This document shows positions 32,337-41,495 of a stretch of 64,000 bases of DNA, in pieces (the first letter of the stretch is position 1; each line of letters starts with the position of its first letter). Both the position numbers and the translations under genes were made by a program. Below the pieces are notes generated by a model. The model was not told the DNA's origin and did not search any database. It saw nothing but the letters and a program-made list of their open reading frames with translations. This stretch comes from Palsa-504 sp963767565 (GTDB taxonomy: Bacteria; Actinomycetota; Actinomycetes; Streptosporangiales; Streptosporangiaceae): positions 1 through 64,000 of the forward strand of contig CAVYEG010000019.1 of NCBI GenBank assembly GCA_963767565.1, in the 5' to 3' direction.

Positions 32337-34196
32337 GTGATGGAACAGCCGGTGATGGGCAGAAGCTGGCGCGGCATCTCGGAGCACGCGCGGCTACGCT
32401 GGCTGGCCCTGGCGGCGATCGCGGCCCTGGCGGGCCTGTTGTACGCCTGGGCCATAGGCCAGCAGCCGCTCGAGTACTACTACGCCGCGGCTGACCGCAG
32501 CATGTCCGCCAGCTGGCACGACTTCATCTTCGGCGCCTTCGACCCGGCGGGCACCATCACGCTGGACAAGCTGCCGGGGGCGTTCTGGCTGCAGGCGCTT
32601 TCGGTGCGGGCGTTCGGCCTGCACGTGTGGGCGATCGTCCTGCCGCAGGTCATCGAGGGCATCCTTACGGTGCTGGTGCTCTACCGGGCGGTGCGCCGGC
32701 TGGCCGGGCCGGCCGCCGGCCTGATCGCCGCGCTGGTGCTGGCGGTCAGCCCGGCCACGGTGGCGCTGGACCGCGAGAACATCTCCGACTCGCTGCTGAT
32801 CCTGCTGCTGGTGCTGGCCGCCGACGCGGTCTCGGCGGCCATCGCCGGGCGGGACACTGATGGTCGCGGCCGGACCTGGGGGCGGCTCATCCTGGCCGGC
32901 GTGTGGGTGGGGCTGGCCTTCCAGGCCAAGGAGATCGAGGCCTGGATGGTGCTGCCCGCGCTGGGCCTGGCCTACCTGCTGTCCGGGCCTGGCTCGGCGC
33001 GGCGGCGGGCGGCCCAGCTCGCGGCCGCCGGCGCGGTCGTCGCGCTGGTCTCGGTGTCCTGGATGACCGCCGTGTCGCTGGTCCCTGCCGCGGACCGGCC
33101 CTACGTCGACGGCAGCCACGACAACTCCGCCTTCGCGCAGGTCTTCAGCTATAACGGGCTCGGCAGGTTCGGCGACCAGACCCCGCAGCAGGTACAGGCG
33201 GCGCAGCTGGACCCGGGCGCCGCGTTCCCGGTTCCGCCGCGCACCGCCGGCCGCCTGCTGCGCGGCGGCCTGGGCCGCGATGCCGGCTGGCTGACCCCGG
33301 CCGCGGTCCTGGTGGCGGCGTGGGGTATCGCCAGCCGCCGCCGGGAGCCACGCGGTGACCCGCTCCGGGCCTGCTTCATCTTGTGGGGCGGCTGGCTGGT
33401 GACCTTCTTCGTGGTGTTCTCCGTGATCACCACGCTCCAGCCCTACTACACCGCGGCGCTGTGCCCGGCGGCCGCCGCCATCATCGGGGCCGGCCTCGCC
33501 GCGGCCGCCGCACCGGAGCGGGCCCCGCTCAGCCGGACGATCGGCCTGGCCGTCATCGTCGCGGGCACGGCCGGCTACGCGGCGTGGCTGGTGTCCTCCT
33601 CGGCCCGCGCGCCGGGCTGGCTGGTCCCGGCCGTCATCGCCGTCGGCATCATCGCGGCCGGCCTGATCATCTGGCCGCTGGCGGGCCGCCGCGCCATCCC
33701 GGTCCCGGCGGCCCTGGCCGCGGGCCTGGTTGCCGTGGCGCTGGCGCCGGCCGTCGCGTCGGTCAGCCTGGCGGCTTACGGCCAGGGCGCCTTTGACACC
33801 CCGTTCGAGTCGGCCCGGGCGCAGGAAGTGGTGGCGGACAACACCGGGAAGGAAGCGATCCTGCACGACCAGGGCTTCGTGGCCCGCCTGGAGCGCGACC
33901 AGAACGGAGCCCCCTACGTGATAGCGGCGCAGAGCATCGCGCTGCCGTCCCTGGTCATCTACGCCACCGGCCTCGAGGCGCTGCCCATCGGCGGCTACGA
34001 CGGCACCACTCCGTCGCCGACCCTGGCCCAGGTGCAGGCCGACATCCGGCAGGGCCGGTTCCATCTCGTCTGGGTCGCTTCCGGCACCGACCCCCAGCTG
34101 CGGTGGATCATCAGCCACTGCCACCAGGTAGCGAAACGGTACTTCTTCTGCACGCCCCCGCCGCGGGCTCAGGCTATCGGCGTGCCGCCTGCTTGA
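32337..34196 (+). CDS. GT39/ArnT-like glycosyltransferase
   Basis: 619-residue integral membrane glycosyltransferase. The opening helix ends in an extracytoplasmic loop (QPLEYYYAAADRSMSASWHD) that in this family carries acidic catalytic residues, here within the YYAAADRS stretch. PLP-like KLPGAFWLQALSVRAFGLH and VSPATVALDRENISDSLLIL are characteristic of actinobacterial members. About eleven helices fill residues 20-480, and the C-terminal domain is soluble (AREAQEVVADN-type to VAKRYFFC). It should transfer a sugar from polyprenyl phosphate to protein or glycan. The 3' end overlaps the convergent aminotransferase by 23 bases. Confidence 0.85.
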   Translation: MMEQPVMGRSWRGISEHARLRWLALAAIAALAGLLYAWAIGQQPLEYYYAAADRSMSASWHDFIFGAFDPAGTITLDKLPGAFWLQALSVRAFGLHVWAIVLPQVIEGILTVLVLYRAVRRLAGPAAGLIAALVLAVSPATVALDRENISDSLLILLLVLAADAVSAAIAGRDTDGRGRTWGRLILAGVWVGLAFQAKEIEAWMVLPALGLAYLLSGPGSARRRAAQLAAAGAVVALVSVSWMTAVSLVPAADRPYVDGSHDNSAFAQVFSYNGLGRFGDQTPQQVQAAQLDPGAAFPVPPRTAGRLLRGGLGRDAGWLTPAAVLVAAWGIASRRREPRGDPLRACFILWGGWLVTFFVVFSVITTLQPYYTAALCPAAAAIIGAGLAAAAAPERAPLSRTIGLAVIVAGTAGYAAWLVSSSARAPGWLVPAVIAVGIIAAGLIIWPLAGRRAIPVPAALAAGLVAVALAPAVASVSLAAYGQGAFDTPFESARAQEVVADNTGKEAILHDQGFVARLERDQNGAPYVIAAQSIALPSLVIYATGLEALPIGGYDGTTPSPTLAQVQADIRQGRFHLVWVASGTDPQLRWIISHCHQVAKRYFFCTPPPRAQAIGVPPA

Positions 34197-35547
34197 TCAG
34201 CGTCCGGCCGAACTCCCGGATCAGGCCGCTGCCCTTGCTGGCATCCTCCAGCACCTCGCCGAGCGCCTCGGTGAACAGCTTGACCTCGCCCTCGCCGATC
34301 ATCAGCGGCGGGATCAGCTTGATCACTTCCATGTGGTCGCCGGAGACCTGGGTCAAGATGCGGTGCCGCTGGAACAGCGCGACGACCACCATCTGGGCGA
34401 ACAGGCCGACCCGGGCCTTCTGCAGCATGTTCCAGCTGGTCCGGGCGCGCAGCGCGGCGGGCTTGTCGAATTCCAGCCCGATCATCAGGCCGCGGCCGCG
34501 GACGTCGGCCAGCACGTCGTACTTGTCCGCCAGGGCGGCCAGGCCGGCCCGCAGCGCCTCGCCGGTGCGGGCCGCGTTCTCCACCAGGCCTTCGTCCTCG
34601 ATCACGGCCAGCGTGGCCAGGCCGGCGGTCATGGCCATGACGCCGGCCTTGAACGTGGTGCTGTGCACCATCATCCGGTCCATGGAGGAGTAGACCTTCT
34701 CGAAGATCCACCCCTTGGCCAGCATGGCACCGACCGGGACGAAACCGCCGGACAGCGCCTTGGCCGCGGTGACGATGTCCGGCACGACCTGCTCGTGCTG
34801 GTAGGCGAAGAACTTGCCGGTCCGGCCGAAGCCGCTCTGCACCTCGTCGCAGATGAGCAGCGCGCCGTGCTCATGGAGCAGGGCTGCCGCCGCGGCCAGG
34901 AAGCCGTCGGGCGGCATGAGCACGCCATGGCCCTGGATCGGCTCGATGATGAGCGCGGCGACGTCTCCCTGGCGCAGCTCGGCCGCGAGTGCGTCCAGGT
35001 CGCCCAGGGGGAGGGCAGTGTCCGGCAGCAGCGGGGCGAACCCGCGGCGGAACTCATCCGCGCCGTTGACCGACAGCGACCCGGTGGTGAGGCCGTGGAA
35101 GGCGTGGTCGCAGTAGAGGATCCGGCCGCGGCCGGTGGCGTAGCGGGCGAACTTCAGCGCCGACTCCACCGCCTCGGTGCCGCTGTTGCAGAAGAACACC
35201 CGGTCCAGACCGGGTGCCTTGGCCAGGAGTTTTCCGGCCAGCAGCCCGGGCAGCGGGCCGCAGTCGAACTGGGTCCAGTCGGCCAGCTGGGCGTCCAGCG
35301 CCTGGTGCAGCGCCTGGCGGATCACCGGGTGGTTGCGCCCGGCCGCGAACACGCCGAACCCGGCCAGGAAGTCGGCGTAGGAGTTCCCGTCGGCGTCGTA
35401 CAGGTAGGCGCCCTCGGCCCGGGTGTAGACCTTGTCGAAGCCGATGGCGTGCAGCACCTTGGGCTGCTGGGGGTTCAGGTACCGGCCGTACAGCTCGTAG
35501 CCGTCAGCGCGATGGGCGGCGAGCAGCCCCTGCAGATCGAAGTCCAT
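34174..35547 (-). CDS. Class-III aminotransferase
   Basis: 457-residue PLP-dependent aminotransferase of subgroup II/III (ornithine, acetylornithine, GABA type). Seen: CNSGTEAVESALKFAR, the cofactor-ring Asp in LICDEVQSGFGRTG, and the Schiff-base lysine K263 in TAAKALSGGF. The N-terminal EGAYLYDADGNSYADFLAGF is the usual fold start. No substrate-specific residues can be read. The gene sits between GT39 and a GT2, so supply of an amino sugar or modification of a glycan is possible, but a housekeeping amine role is equally likely. Confidence 0.88.
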   Translation of the reverse strand: MDFDLQGLLAAHRADGYELYGRYLNPQQPKVLHAIGFDKVYTRAEGAYLYDADGNSYADFLAGFGVFAAGRNHPVIRQALHQALDAQLADWTQFDCGPLPGLLAGKLLAKAPGLDRVFFCNSGTEAVESALKFARYATGRGRILYCDHAFHGLTTGSLSVNGADEFRRGFAPLLPDTALPLGDLDALAAELRQGDVAALIIEPIQGHGVLMPPDGFLAAAAALLHEHGALLICDEVQSGFGRTGKFFAYQHEQVVPDIVTAAKALSGGFVPVGAMLAKGWIFEKVYSSMDRMMVHSTTFKAGVMAMTAGLATLAVIEDEGLVENAARTGEALRAGLAALADKYDVLADVRGRGLMIGLEFDKPAALRARTSWNMLQKARVGLFAQMVVVALFQRHRILTQVSGDHMEVIKLIPPLMIGEGEVKLFTEALGEVLEDASKGSGLIREFGRTLIKQAARR

Positions 35548-35550
35548 GGT

Positions 35551-36648
35551 TCATTGTCGCGCATCGGCCCTGCTGTGCGGGGGCGTCTGCGATGGGGCCG
35601 AACGGGCCGTGGCGCGCGCCGCCGGCGCCCGGTGCAGCCCGCGCGGGCTGGTCAGGAACCCCGCTCCCCAGCCCATGTGCATGACGGCCAGGACCAGCGG
35701 CAGCTGAGCACGCACCCGGCCCGTTTGGCCGCCAGAAAGGGCCAGGCTTACGGCGGTGATGCCGGCCAGGTACGTCAGCGGGATGATCAGGCCGGCCGCC
35801 AGCCAGCTCACCGCGGCCGGCGCGCCGGCCGCCAGCCCGGTCAGGCCGGCCAGCCCGGCCAGCGAGCCCAGGGTGACCAGGGTGGCCGCGGCCGGCGGGG
35901 CCAGGTAGCGGAAGCTGGCCGTCTCCGGGTGCTCGCGGACGATCACCCGGCGCCAGCGGCCGTAGTGGAAGTACTGCGCGCCGAGCGCGCGCAGGCTGGC
36001 CCGGGGCCGGTAGGTGACCTGCAGCTCGGGGGTGAACCAGACCAGGCCGCCGCAGGCCCGGATCCGGTAGTTCAGGTCCCAGTCCTCGGCCCGGAGCATC
36101 TCCTCGTCCCAGCCGCCGGCCTGCTCGATCGCCTCGCGGCGGTAGACGCCGAGGTAGACGCTGTCCGCGGGCCCGGCCCGGCCGCCGGTGTGCCATCCCG
36201 CCGAGCCGACCCCGGCCGGCGACGTCATGCCCCAGGCTACGGCCTGCTGGAACGGGGTCTCGCCCTCGGCGGCCATCACGCCGCCGACGTCGGCTGCGCC
36301 GGTCTGGGTCAGGATGTCGATGGCCAGCTTGAGGTAGCCGGCCGGGAAGAGGGCGTGCCCGTCGATCCGGGCGATGACCTGGTGCCGGGCGGCTGCGACG
36401 GCGAGGTTGAGGGCGGCCGGGATCTTCCCGGCCGGATTGGCCACCACCGTGATCCGCGGTTCCGCGGCGGCCAGGTCGAGGGCGATCTGCTCGGTCCGGT
36501 CGGCCGACGGGCCGACGGCGAGGACCAGCTCGAGCGGTGCCGGGTAATCCTGGCCCAGGACGTGCCGTACGGACTCCGCCAGGTGCCGTTCCTCGTTCCT
36601 GACCGGCATCACCACGGACACAGGTGGGTATTCCATAACGCTGGTCAC
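35551..36648 (-). CDS. GT2 glycosyltransferase, ExoA-like
   Basis: 365-residue family-2 glycosyltransferase. The catalytic part has VSVVMPVRNEERHLAESVRH, then IARIDGHALFPAGYL (the DxD equivalent is DGH), and the acceptor/base motif EEMLRAEDWDLNYRIRACGG with ED. Three C-terminal hydrophobic helices follow. The layout matches succinoglycan ExoA-type enzymes that act on lipid-linked glycans. The start could be the internal ATG giving MEYPPVSVVM. It lies next to the aminotransferase on the same strand, with 3 bases between them. Confidence 0.85.
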   Translation of the reverse strand: MTSVMEYPPVSVVMPVRNEERHLAESVRHVLGQDYPAPLELVLAVGPSADRTEQIALDLAAAEPRITVVANPAGKIPAALNLAVAAARHQVIARIDGHALFPAGYLKLAIDILTQTGAADVGGVMAAEGETPFQQAVAWGMTSPAGVGSAGWHTGGRAGPADSVYLGVYRREAIEQAGGWDEEMLRAEDWDLNYRIRACGGLVWFTPELQVTYRPRASLRALGAQYFHYGRWRRVIVREHPETASFRYLAPPAAATLVTLGSLAGLAGLTGLAAGAPAAVSWLAAGLIIPLTYLAGITAVSLALSGGQTGRVRAQLPLVLAVMHMGWGAGFLTSPRGLHRAPAARATARSAPSQTPPHSRADARQ

Positions 36649-36698
36649 GGTACCGCAGCCAGCGTGCCGCCGGCGCCGTTCCGCGCCGGCCTAGGGTG

Positions 36699-38003
36699 CT
36701 ACAGGCCAGAGTCCTCCAGCATCTCGGTGACCAGGGCGGCGATCTGGGAGCGTTCGGAACGGACCAGGGTGACGTGGGCGAACAGCGGATGACCCTTGAG
36801 CTTCTCGATCACCGCGATCACGCCGTCGTGCCGGCCGACCCGCAGGTTGTCGCGCTGGGCGATGTCGTGGGTGAGCACCACCCGGGAGCCGGCGCCGATC
36901 CGGGACAGCACGGTGAGCAGCACGCCGCGCTCCAGGGACTGCGCCTCGTCCACGATCACGAACGCGTCGTGCAGCGACCGGCCCCTGATGTGGGTCAGCG
37001 GCAGCACCTCGAACATGTCCCTGGCCAGCACCTCGTCGATGACATCCTGGGTGGTGACCGCGGACAGGGTGTCGTAGACGGCCTGCGCCCACGGGCCCAT
37101 CTTGTCCGCTTCCGAACCCGGCAGGTAGCCGAGTTCCTGGCCGCCGACCGCGTACAGCGGCCGGAACACGATGACCTTGCGGTGCTGGCGGCGCTCCATG
37201 ACCGCCTCCAGCCCGGCGCACAGGGCCAGCGCGGACTTGCCGGTGCCGGCCCGGCCGCCCAGCGAGACGATGCCGATGTCCGGGTCGAGCAGCAGGTCCA
37301 GCGCCACGCGCTGTTCGGCGCTGCGGCCCCGCAGGCCGAACGCCTCCCGGTCGCCGCGTACCAGCTGTACCGACTTGTCCGGCCGGACCCGGCCCAGTGC
37401 CGAGCCGTTGGCGGAGGTCAGGACCAGCCCGGTGTGGCACGGGAGCTCCCGGGCGGCCTCGCAATCCAAGGTGGCGCCGTCGTATAGCTGCTCGATGTCG
37501 CTGCTGCTCAGGTTCAGCTCCGTCATCCCGGTCCAGCCCGAGTCCACGGGCAGCTCGGCCCGGTACTCCTGGGCGGCCAGCCCGACCGACGCGGCCTTGA
37601 CCCGCAGCGGCAGGTCCTTGCTGACCAGGACGACTTCCTCGCCCTCGGCGGCCAGGCTGCAGGCCACCGACAGGATGCGCGAGTCGTTGTCCCCGAGCCG
37701 GAACCCGGCGGGCAGCACGGAGGGGTCGGAGTGGTTGAGTTCCACCCGGACCGTGCCGCCGAGCTCGCCGACCGGCAGCTCCGCGTCCAGCCTGCCGTGC
37801 TCGACGCGCATGTCGTCGAGCATCCGCAGGGCCTGGCGGGCGAAGTAGCCGAGTTCGGGATGGTGCCGCTTAGCCTCCAGTTCGGTGATGACGACGACCG
37901 GCAGGACTACCTTGTGCTCATCGAATCGTGCGATGGCGGCCGGGTCGGCGAGCAGGACGCTGGTGTCGAGTACATACGTACGGCGACCTTGAGATTTGAC
38001 CAC
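36699..38003 (-). CDS. PIN-domain and PhoH-type ATPase protein
   Basis: 434 residues from GTG 38003, with AAGGGAG at the right distance upstream; the frame is open to 38051. The N-terminal PIN nuclease domain has the acidic residues in YVLDTSVLLADP, VVVITELEAKRHH and GDNDSRILSVA. The C-terminal PhoH domain carries Walker A GGRAGTGKSALAL and Walker B AFVIVDEAQSLE. PhoH2 proteins of this build are RNA helicase-nucleases related to mycobacterial PhoH2. It lies downstream of the prenyl transferase gene on the same strand. Confidence 0.9.
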   Translation of the reverse strand: MVKSQGRRTYVLDTSVLLADPAAIARFDEHKVVLPVVVITELEAKRHHPELGYFARQALRMLDDMRVEHGRLDAELPVGELGGTVRVELNHSDPSVLPAGFRLGDNDSRILSVACSLAAEGEEVVLVSKDLPLRVKAASVGLAAQEYRAELPVDSGWTGMTELNLSSSDIEQLYDGATLDCEAARELPCHTGLVLTSANGSALGRVRPDKSVQLVRGDREAFGLRGRSAEQRVALDLLLDPDIGIVSLGGRAGTGKSALALCAGLEAVMERRQHRKVIVFRPLYAVGGQELGYLPGSEADKMGPWAQAVYDTLSAVTTQDVIDEVLARDMFEVLPLTHIRGRSLHDAFVIVDEAQSLERGVLLTVLSRIGAGSRVVLTHDIAQRDNLRVGRHDGVIAVIEKLKGHPLFAHVTLVRSERSQIAALVTEMLEDSGL

Positions 38004-38082
38004 GCAGACTCCCTTGGGTGCCGGGGCCAGCCCGGCACCTCGACAGGACACAGACGTGTCGGATGGGCCGGGACTGGCCCCC

Positions 38083-38103
38083 GAAGGGCCGCGCCGGCCC
38101 TTC
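38083..38103. terminator. Perfect 9-bp stem-loop between prenyl transferase and PhoH genes
   Basis: GAAGGGCCG (38083-38091) pairs with CGGCCCTTC (38095-38103) around CGC, with TTTCG following on the plus strand. It lies in the 256-bp gap downstream of the leftward prenyl transferase gene and upstream of phoH. It probably ends transcription of the former, although the T tract is weak on that strand. Confidence 0.55.
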
Positions 38104-38259
38104 TTTCGTCTCGCCTGCGCGCAAGGCGCGAAGCCTAGAGATCGAGGGCCCTCCCGGAGGACGGCGCCGCGCCGTCCACCATTTATGAAGGTACCCGCCC
38201 TGGTGTTGCGGCAAAAGCACCGTCAGGTTACTAACGCGTGTCCCGCGTCCGGCCTGCGG

Positions 38260-39021
38260 TTACGCACCGAATCTGCGATTGCGCGCGGCGTAGGAGCGCA
38301 GCGCGCGCAAGAAATCGACCTTACGGAAAGCGGGCCAGTAGGCGTCGCAGAAGTAAAACTCGGAATGGGTGCTCTGCCAGAGCAGGAAGCCGCCCAGCCG
38401 CTGCTCGCCGGAGGTCCTGATGACCAGGTCGGGGTCGGGCTGGCCCGCCGTGTACAGGTGCTCGGCGATGTGCTCGACGTCCAGGACTTCGGCCAGTTCC
38501 TCGATCGTGGTGCCCTTGCTGGCGTGGTCCTGCAGCAGCGAGCGCACCGCGTCGGCGATCTCGCGGCGGCCGCCGTAGCCGACGGCCACGTTGACCAGCA
38601 GGCCGGGATAATGCGCGGTGGCCTCGCCGGCGTCCTTGAGGATGCGGACCGTCTCGCCGGGCAGCAGGTCGAGCGCGCCGACCGGGTTCACGTGCCACTG
38701 CTCGGCAACCAGCCCCTGCACGGTGTCCTCGATGATCTTCAGCAGCGGCACCAGCTCGCTGGACGGCCGGGCCAGGTTGTCGGTGGACAGCAGCCACAGG
38801 GTGACGACCTCGACGCCGGTCTCGCGGCACCAGTCGAGCAGCTCGAAGATCTTGTCCGCGCCCTTGCGGTGGCCGCTGCTGACGTCGCGGAACCCGGCCG
38901 ACTTGGCCCACCGCCGGTTGCCGTCGCACATCACCCCGACGTGGCGCGGGACCACGTCCGGCGACAGCGAGGCCAGGACCCTGCGCTCGTACACCCGGTA
39001 GGCCAGGTCACGAAATCCCAT
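38260..39021 (-). CDS. Z-prenyl diphosphate synthase, Rv1086-like
   Basis: 253-residue cis-prenyltransferase. The first Asp and pyrophosphate-binding loop are in VMCDGNRRWAKSAGF; then TLWLLSTDNLARP and VNVAVGYGGRREIADAV; and the C-terminal PDLVIRTSGEQRLGGFLLWQ. STDNL in place of STENW, together with the SGEQRLGGFLLWQ ending, closely resembles the mycobacterial short-chain (2Z,6E)-farnesyl diphosphate synthase Rv1086 rather than the long-chain UppS Rv2361c. It condenses isopentenyl diphosphate to make polyprenyl precursors for envelope lipid carriers. ATG 39021 is the family start. Confidence 0.88.
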   Translation of the reverse strand: MGFRDLAYRVYERRVLASLSPDVVPRHVGVMCDGNRRWAKSAGFRDVSSGHRKGADKIFELLDWCRETGVEVVTLWLLSTDNLARPSSELVPLLKIIEDTVQGLVAEQWHVNPVGALDLLPGETVRILKDAGEATAHYPGLLVNVAVGYGGRREIADAVRSLLQDHASKGTTIEELAEVLDVEHIAEHLYTAGQPDPDLVIRTSGEQRLGGFLLWQSTHSEFYFCDAYWPAFRKVDFLRALRSYAARNRRFGA

Positions 39022-39351
39022 GCTGCGGCCTCTCGCTACTTAGGAAACGTATCCACGAACGCAACGCTCCGGCTGGTATTAGGGTTCCGGACGCCCGTGT
39101 AGGGCATTTGCCCGGTCCGTTCGCGGCAACGGGCCTGCGCGTGTTTCCTATCCGTGCGCGAGCCGTTCACCTGGTACGACACTGCTGTTCCTCCTCCGGT
39201 GCCGGTGCCGGTGGAGCACGCCAGCAGCGCGCGACGGTACGCGCATCGAGGCCGGCACGATTTGTTGCAGTGTACCCATAATCACCGCGATAAGCCGGTC
39301 ACGCGCCGGGAGGACTAATAGCGAGGGAAAGGACGGTCTAGACCAATTAGG
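39022..39351. other. Intergenic region
   Basis: No gene is recognised. The region includes GGTGCCGGTGCCGG repeats and a short A/T-rich stretch near 39259-39295 (TTTGTTGCAGTGTACCCATA) that could hold the leftward promoter of the prenyl transferase gene, although no consensus can be defended. Confidence 0.4.
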
Positions 39352-39846
39352 TCAGGTATTTCCGGGTCCCTGGTCCCGCACTTCCTCCACTTGCCGCAGG
39401 GCCGCGCGCAGCCGGGAGAGCCAGGAATCCGCGTTCTCTCCGGTCAGCCGGACGCACCAGGCCAGGGCGTCACTGCGGCTGCGGGCCACGCCAGCGTCGA
39501 CGAGCGTGTCGAGCACGCGGCGCTCGGGCTGGCGCAGCCTGGTCATGACCGGGACCGAGAGTGTGGTGAACATCTCAGTCAGGTTCCCGCAGGTGGCACC
39601 CCAGGAGACCTTGCGCCGGAACCGGTGCTCGGCCTCGCGCGCCATCTCGATGCGCGCGTTCCTGGTGTCCTCGCGGAACCGCCGGATCCGGCCCGCGGCC
39701 GCCGCGGCCCGCTCGGCGTCCGTGTCGCCGGGGGCGGCGGGGGCGGCCAGGGCCCCGATGATGGTAATTTCCTCTCGGTCCACCTGAATGTCCGGCGCGG
39801 CGGTGAACCAGTCGGCAGGCAGCCGGCCGGAGAACCAGTCGCGCAC
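39352..39846 (-). CDS. Conserved actinobacterial protein of unknown function
   Basis: Up to 164 residues, cytoplasmic. The sequence has a recognisable conserved core: RLPADWFTAAPDIQVDREEI, AAGRIRRFREDTRNARIEMA, KVSWGATCGNLTEMFTTLSV and RQPERRVLDTLVDAGVARSR. Similar proteins occur widely in actinomycetes without an assigned role. The N-terminus is uncertain: the listed GTG lies inside a G/C repeat. A frame starting at ATG 40004 (STRRVDSGPADKAAG) runs into that repeat and would join this one if a base were missing near 39920. No signal peptide or membrane segment. Confidence 0.7.
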   Translation of the reverse strand: MRDWFSGRLPADWFTAAPDIQVDREEITIIGALAAPAAPGDTDAERAAAAAGRIRRFREDTRNARIEMAREAEHRFRRKVSWGATCGNLTEMFTTLSVPVMTRLRQPERRVLDTLVDAGVARSRSDALAWCVRLTGENADSWLSRLRAALRQVEEVRDQGPGNT

Positions 39847-40074
39847 CCGGTCGGCCGCGTTGCCGCCCGGCGCGGCGCCGGCCGCGGTGTCGCCGGCCGC
39901 GGTGTGCCGGCCGGTGCGTCGGCCGCGGTGTGGCCGGCCGCGGTCTCGCGGGCCGTCCCGGCCGCCTTGTCCGCAGGCCCGGAATCCACCCGGCGTGTAC
40001 TCATGTAATCATGATTACCCCATCCGTGGCCAGCGTCAATGGCCGGCCGACGGTTCCGGGCGGCAGGTCCCGGA

Positions 40075-41421
40075 TCAGGCCAGCCCGGCGGCGACGTTGG
40101 CGGCGAGCTGGGGGTATACGCGGACGGCGCCCGCGAACTGGGAGCCGAGGTTGGCCGGGACGATCTGGACGTTCAGGCCAGGCTGAGGGGCCTGGATCAT
40201 CCACCCGTTGCCCAGGTAGATGGCTACGTGCGAGATATAGCCGGGGGCGGTCGGGTCGGTGTGATAGAAGAGCAGGTCGCCGGGCTGCAGCTGGCTGGCC
40301 GGGACGGCGGGCCCGGTCCTGGCCTGGTCGGCGGCGACCCGCGGCATGCGCACCCCCGCCTGGGCGAACGACCACTGGACCAGGCCGGAGCAGTCGAAGG
40401 AGCTCGGGCCCGCGGCGCCCCACACGTAGGGCAGGCCCTGCCTGCTCTCCGCGGCCCGCAGGGCCGTGGTCAGCTCCGCCGCGGTCATGGCCCCGCCTGC
40501 GGCGGACACGCTGCCCGCGGGCAGCCCGGCCGCGGACGGCTGGGCCGTCACGCTGACCAGCGGCTCGACCGACGCGCCCCGGGGCAGGACGCGCTTGATG
40601 TCGTCGACCAGGGCGGGCAGGCTGGCAGGCGGCGCGCTGACCACGATGGCGTTGGCGGCGGGCATGCCCAGCGACCGCGCCACGGCGTCCGACACCACGG
40701 CGTCGACCCCGCCGATGCCGACCGTGCCGAACGCGACCACCCGCAGGTGCTCCGGCTGCCGCCCGGTCACGGTGAGCCCGCCGCCGAGCGACAGCTTGTC
40801 CAGGGTGCCCATGGTGTAGGACACGGCGACCCCGCCGCCGGCCACGCCCTGCCACAGCGGGTTGGACGCGGCGGTGGGACCGGCGGCGTAGGCGCGGAAC
40901 GTGGAGGGGTCGACGCCGAGCACGGCCTGCGGCGAGCCGTTGATCGTGACCTTGGCCGCCTCGAGCGGTACGGCGCTGGAGACCCCGGGCAGCCGGGACA
41001 CCGCGGCCCGGACCTGGCTGGACAGGCTGAACGGCGCGACCACCAGCAGGTCGGCCTGGCGCAGCCCGTGCAGCGGGGCGACTTTCGGCGTGGCGGCGGG
41101 CCGGGGGAACGCCGCCGGGGTGGCGGTTACCGCGGGCACGGCGCCGTTCGCGTCGGTCCCGCGGCTGAGCAACGGCACCACCGGCGCGGCGCTGCTGCCC
41201 GACGCCGGGCGGGCGCTCGGGACCAGCGAGGAGGAGGTGGGGGCCGCTGGCTTGCCGCCCGCGGTGGCCAGCACCACGCCCACCGCGGTCCCGATCACCA
41301 TCAGCAGGCTGACCAGCACGGGCACGAGTCGCCCCGGCCTTCTGGGGCCTCCGGGTGCGCCAGCCTCCGGCGCTCGCCGGAGCCGCCGGGCCACGTTGGG
41401 AGTCAAGTGCATCGCATCCAA
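40075..41421 (-). CDS. NlpC/P60 cell-wall peptidase (C40)
   Basis: 448-residue membrane-anchored endopeptidase. A basic N-terminus is followed by a signal-anchor helix (LVPVLVSLLMVIGTAVGVVL) at about 32-51, then a low-complexity linker, a ~200-residue middle domain of unknown type, and the C-terminal NlpC/P60 domain. The catalytic Cys is in SSFDCSGLVQWSF and the His in GYISHVAIYLGNG. Such enzymes cut the stem-peptide bond of peptidoglycan during growth or remodelling. The middle region (MGTLDKLSLGGGLTVTGRQP) may regulate the protease. It is transcribed leftward alone. Confidence 0.88.
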   Translation of the reverse strand: MDAMHLTPNVARRLRRAPEAGAPGGPRRPGRLVPVLVSLLMVIGTAVGVVLATAGGKPAAPTSSSLVPSARPASGSSAAPVVPLLSRGTDANGAVPAVTATPAAFPRPAATPKVAPLHGLRQADLLVVAPFSLSSQVRAAVSRLPGVSSAVPLEAAKVTINGSPQAVLGVDPSTFRAYAAGPTAASNPLWQGVAGGGVAVSYTMGTLDKLSLGGGLTVTGRQPEHLRVVAFGTVGIGGVDAVVSDAVARSLGMPAANAIVVSAPPASLPALVDDIKRVLPRGASVEPLVSVTAQPSAAGLPAGSVSAAGGAMTAAELTTALRAAESRQGLPYVWGAAGPSSFDCSGLVQWSFAQAGVRMPRVAADQARTGPAVPASQLQPGDLLFYHTDPTAPGYISHVAIYLGNGWMIQAPQPGLNVQIVPANLGSQFAGAVRVYPQLAANVAAGLA

Positions 41422-41495
41422 GATGCCGTATAGACCCGCGAGGCGTCCAATCCGGGACCCGGGGGTCCCGGCATGGGCCGGTCCAGTACGGCCGC

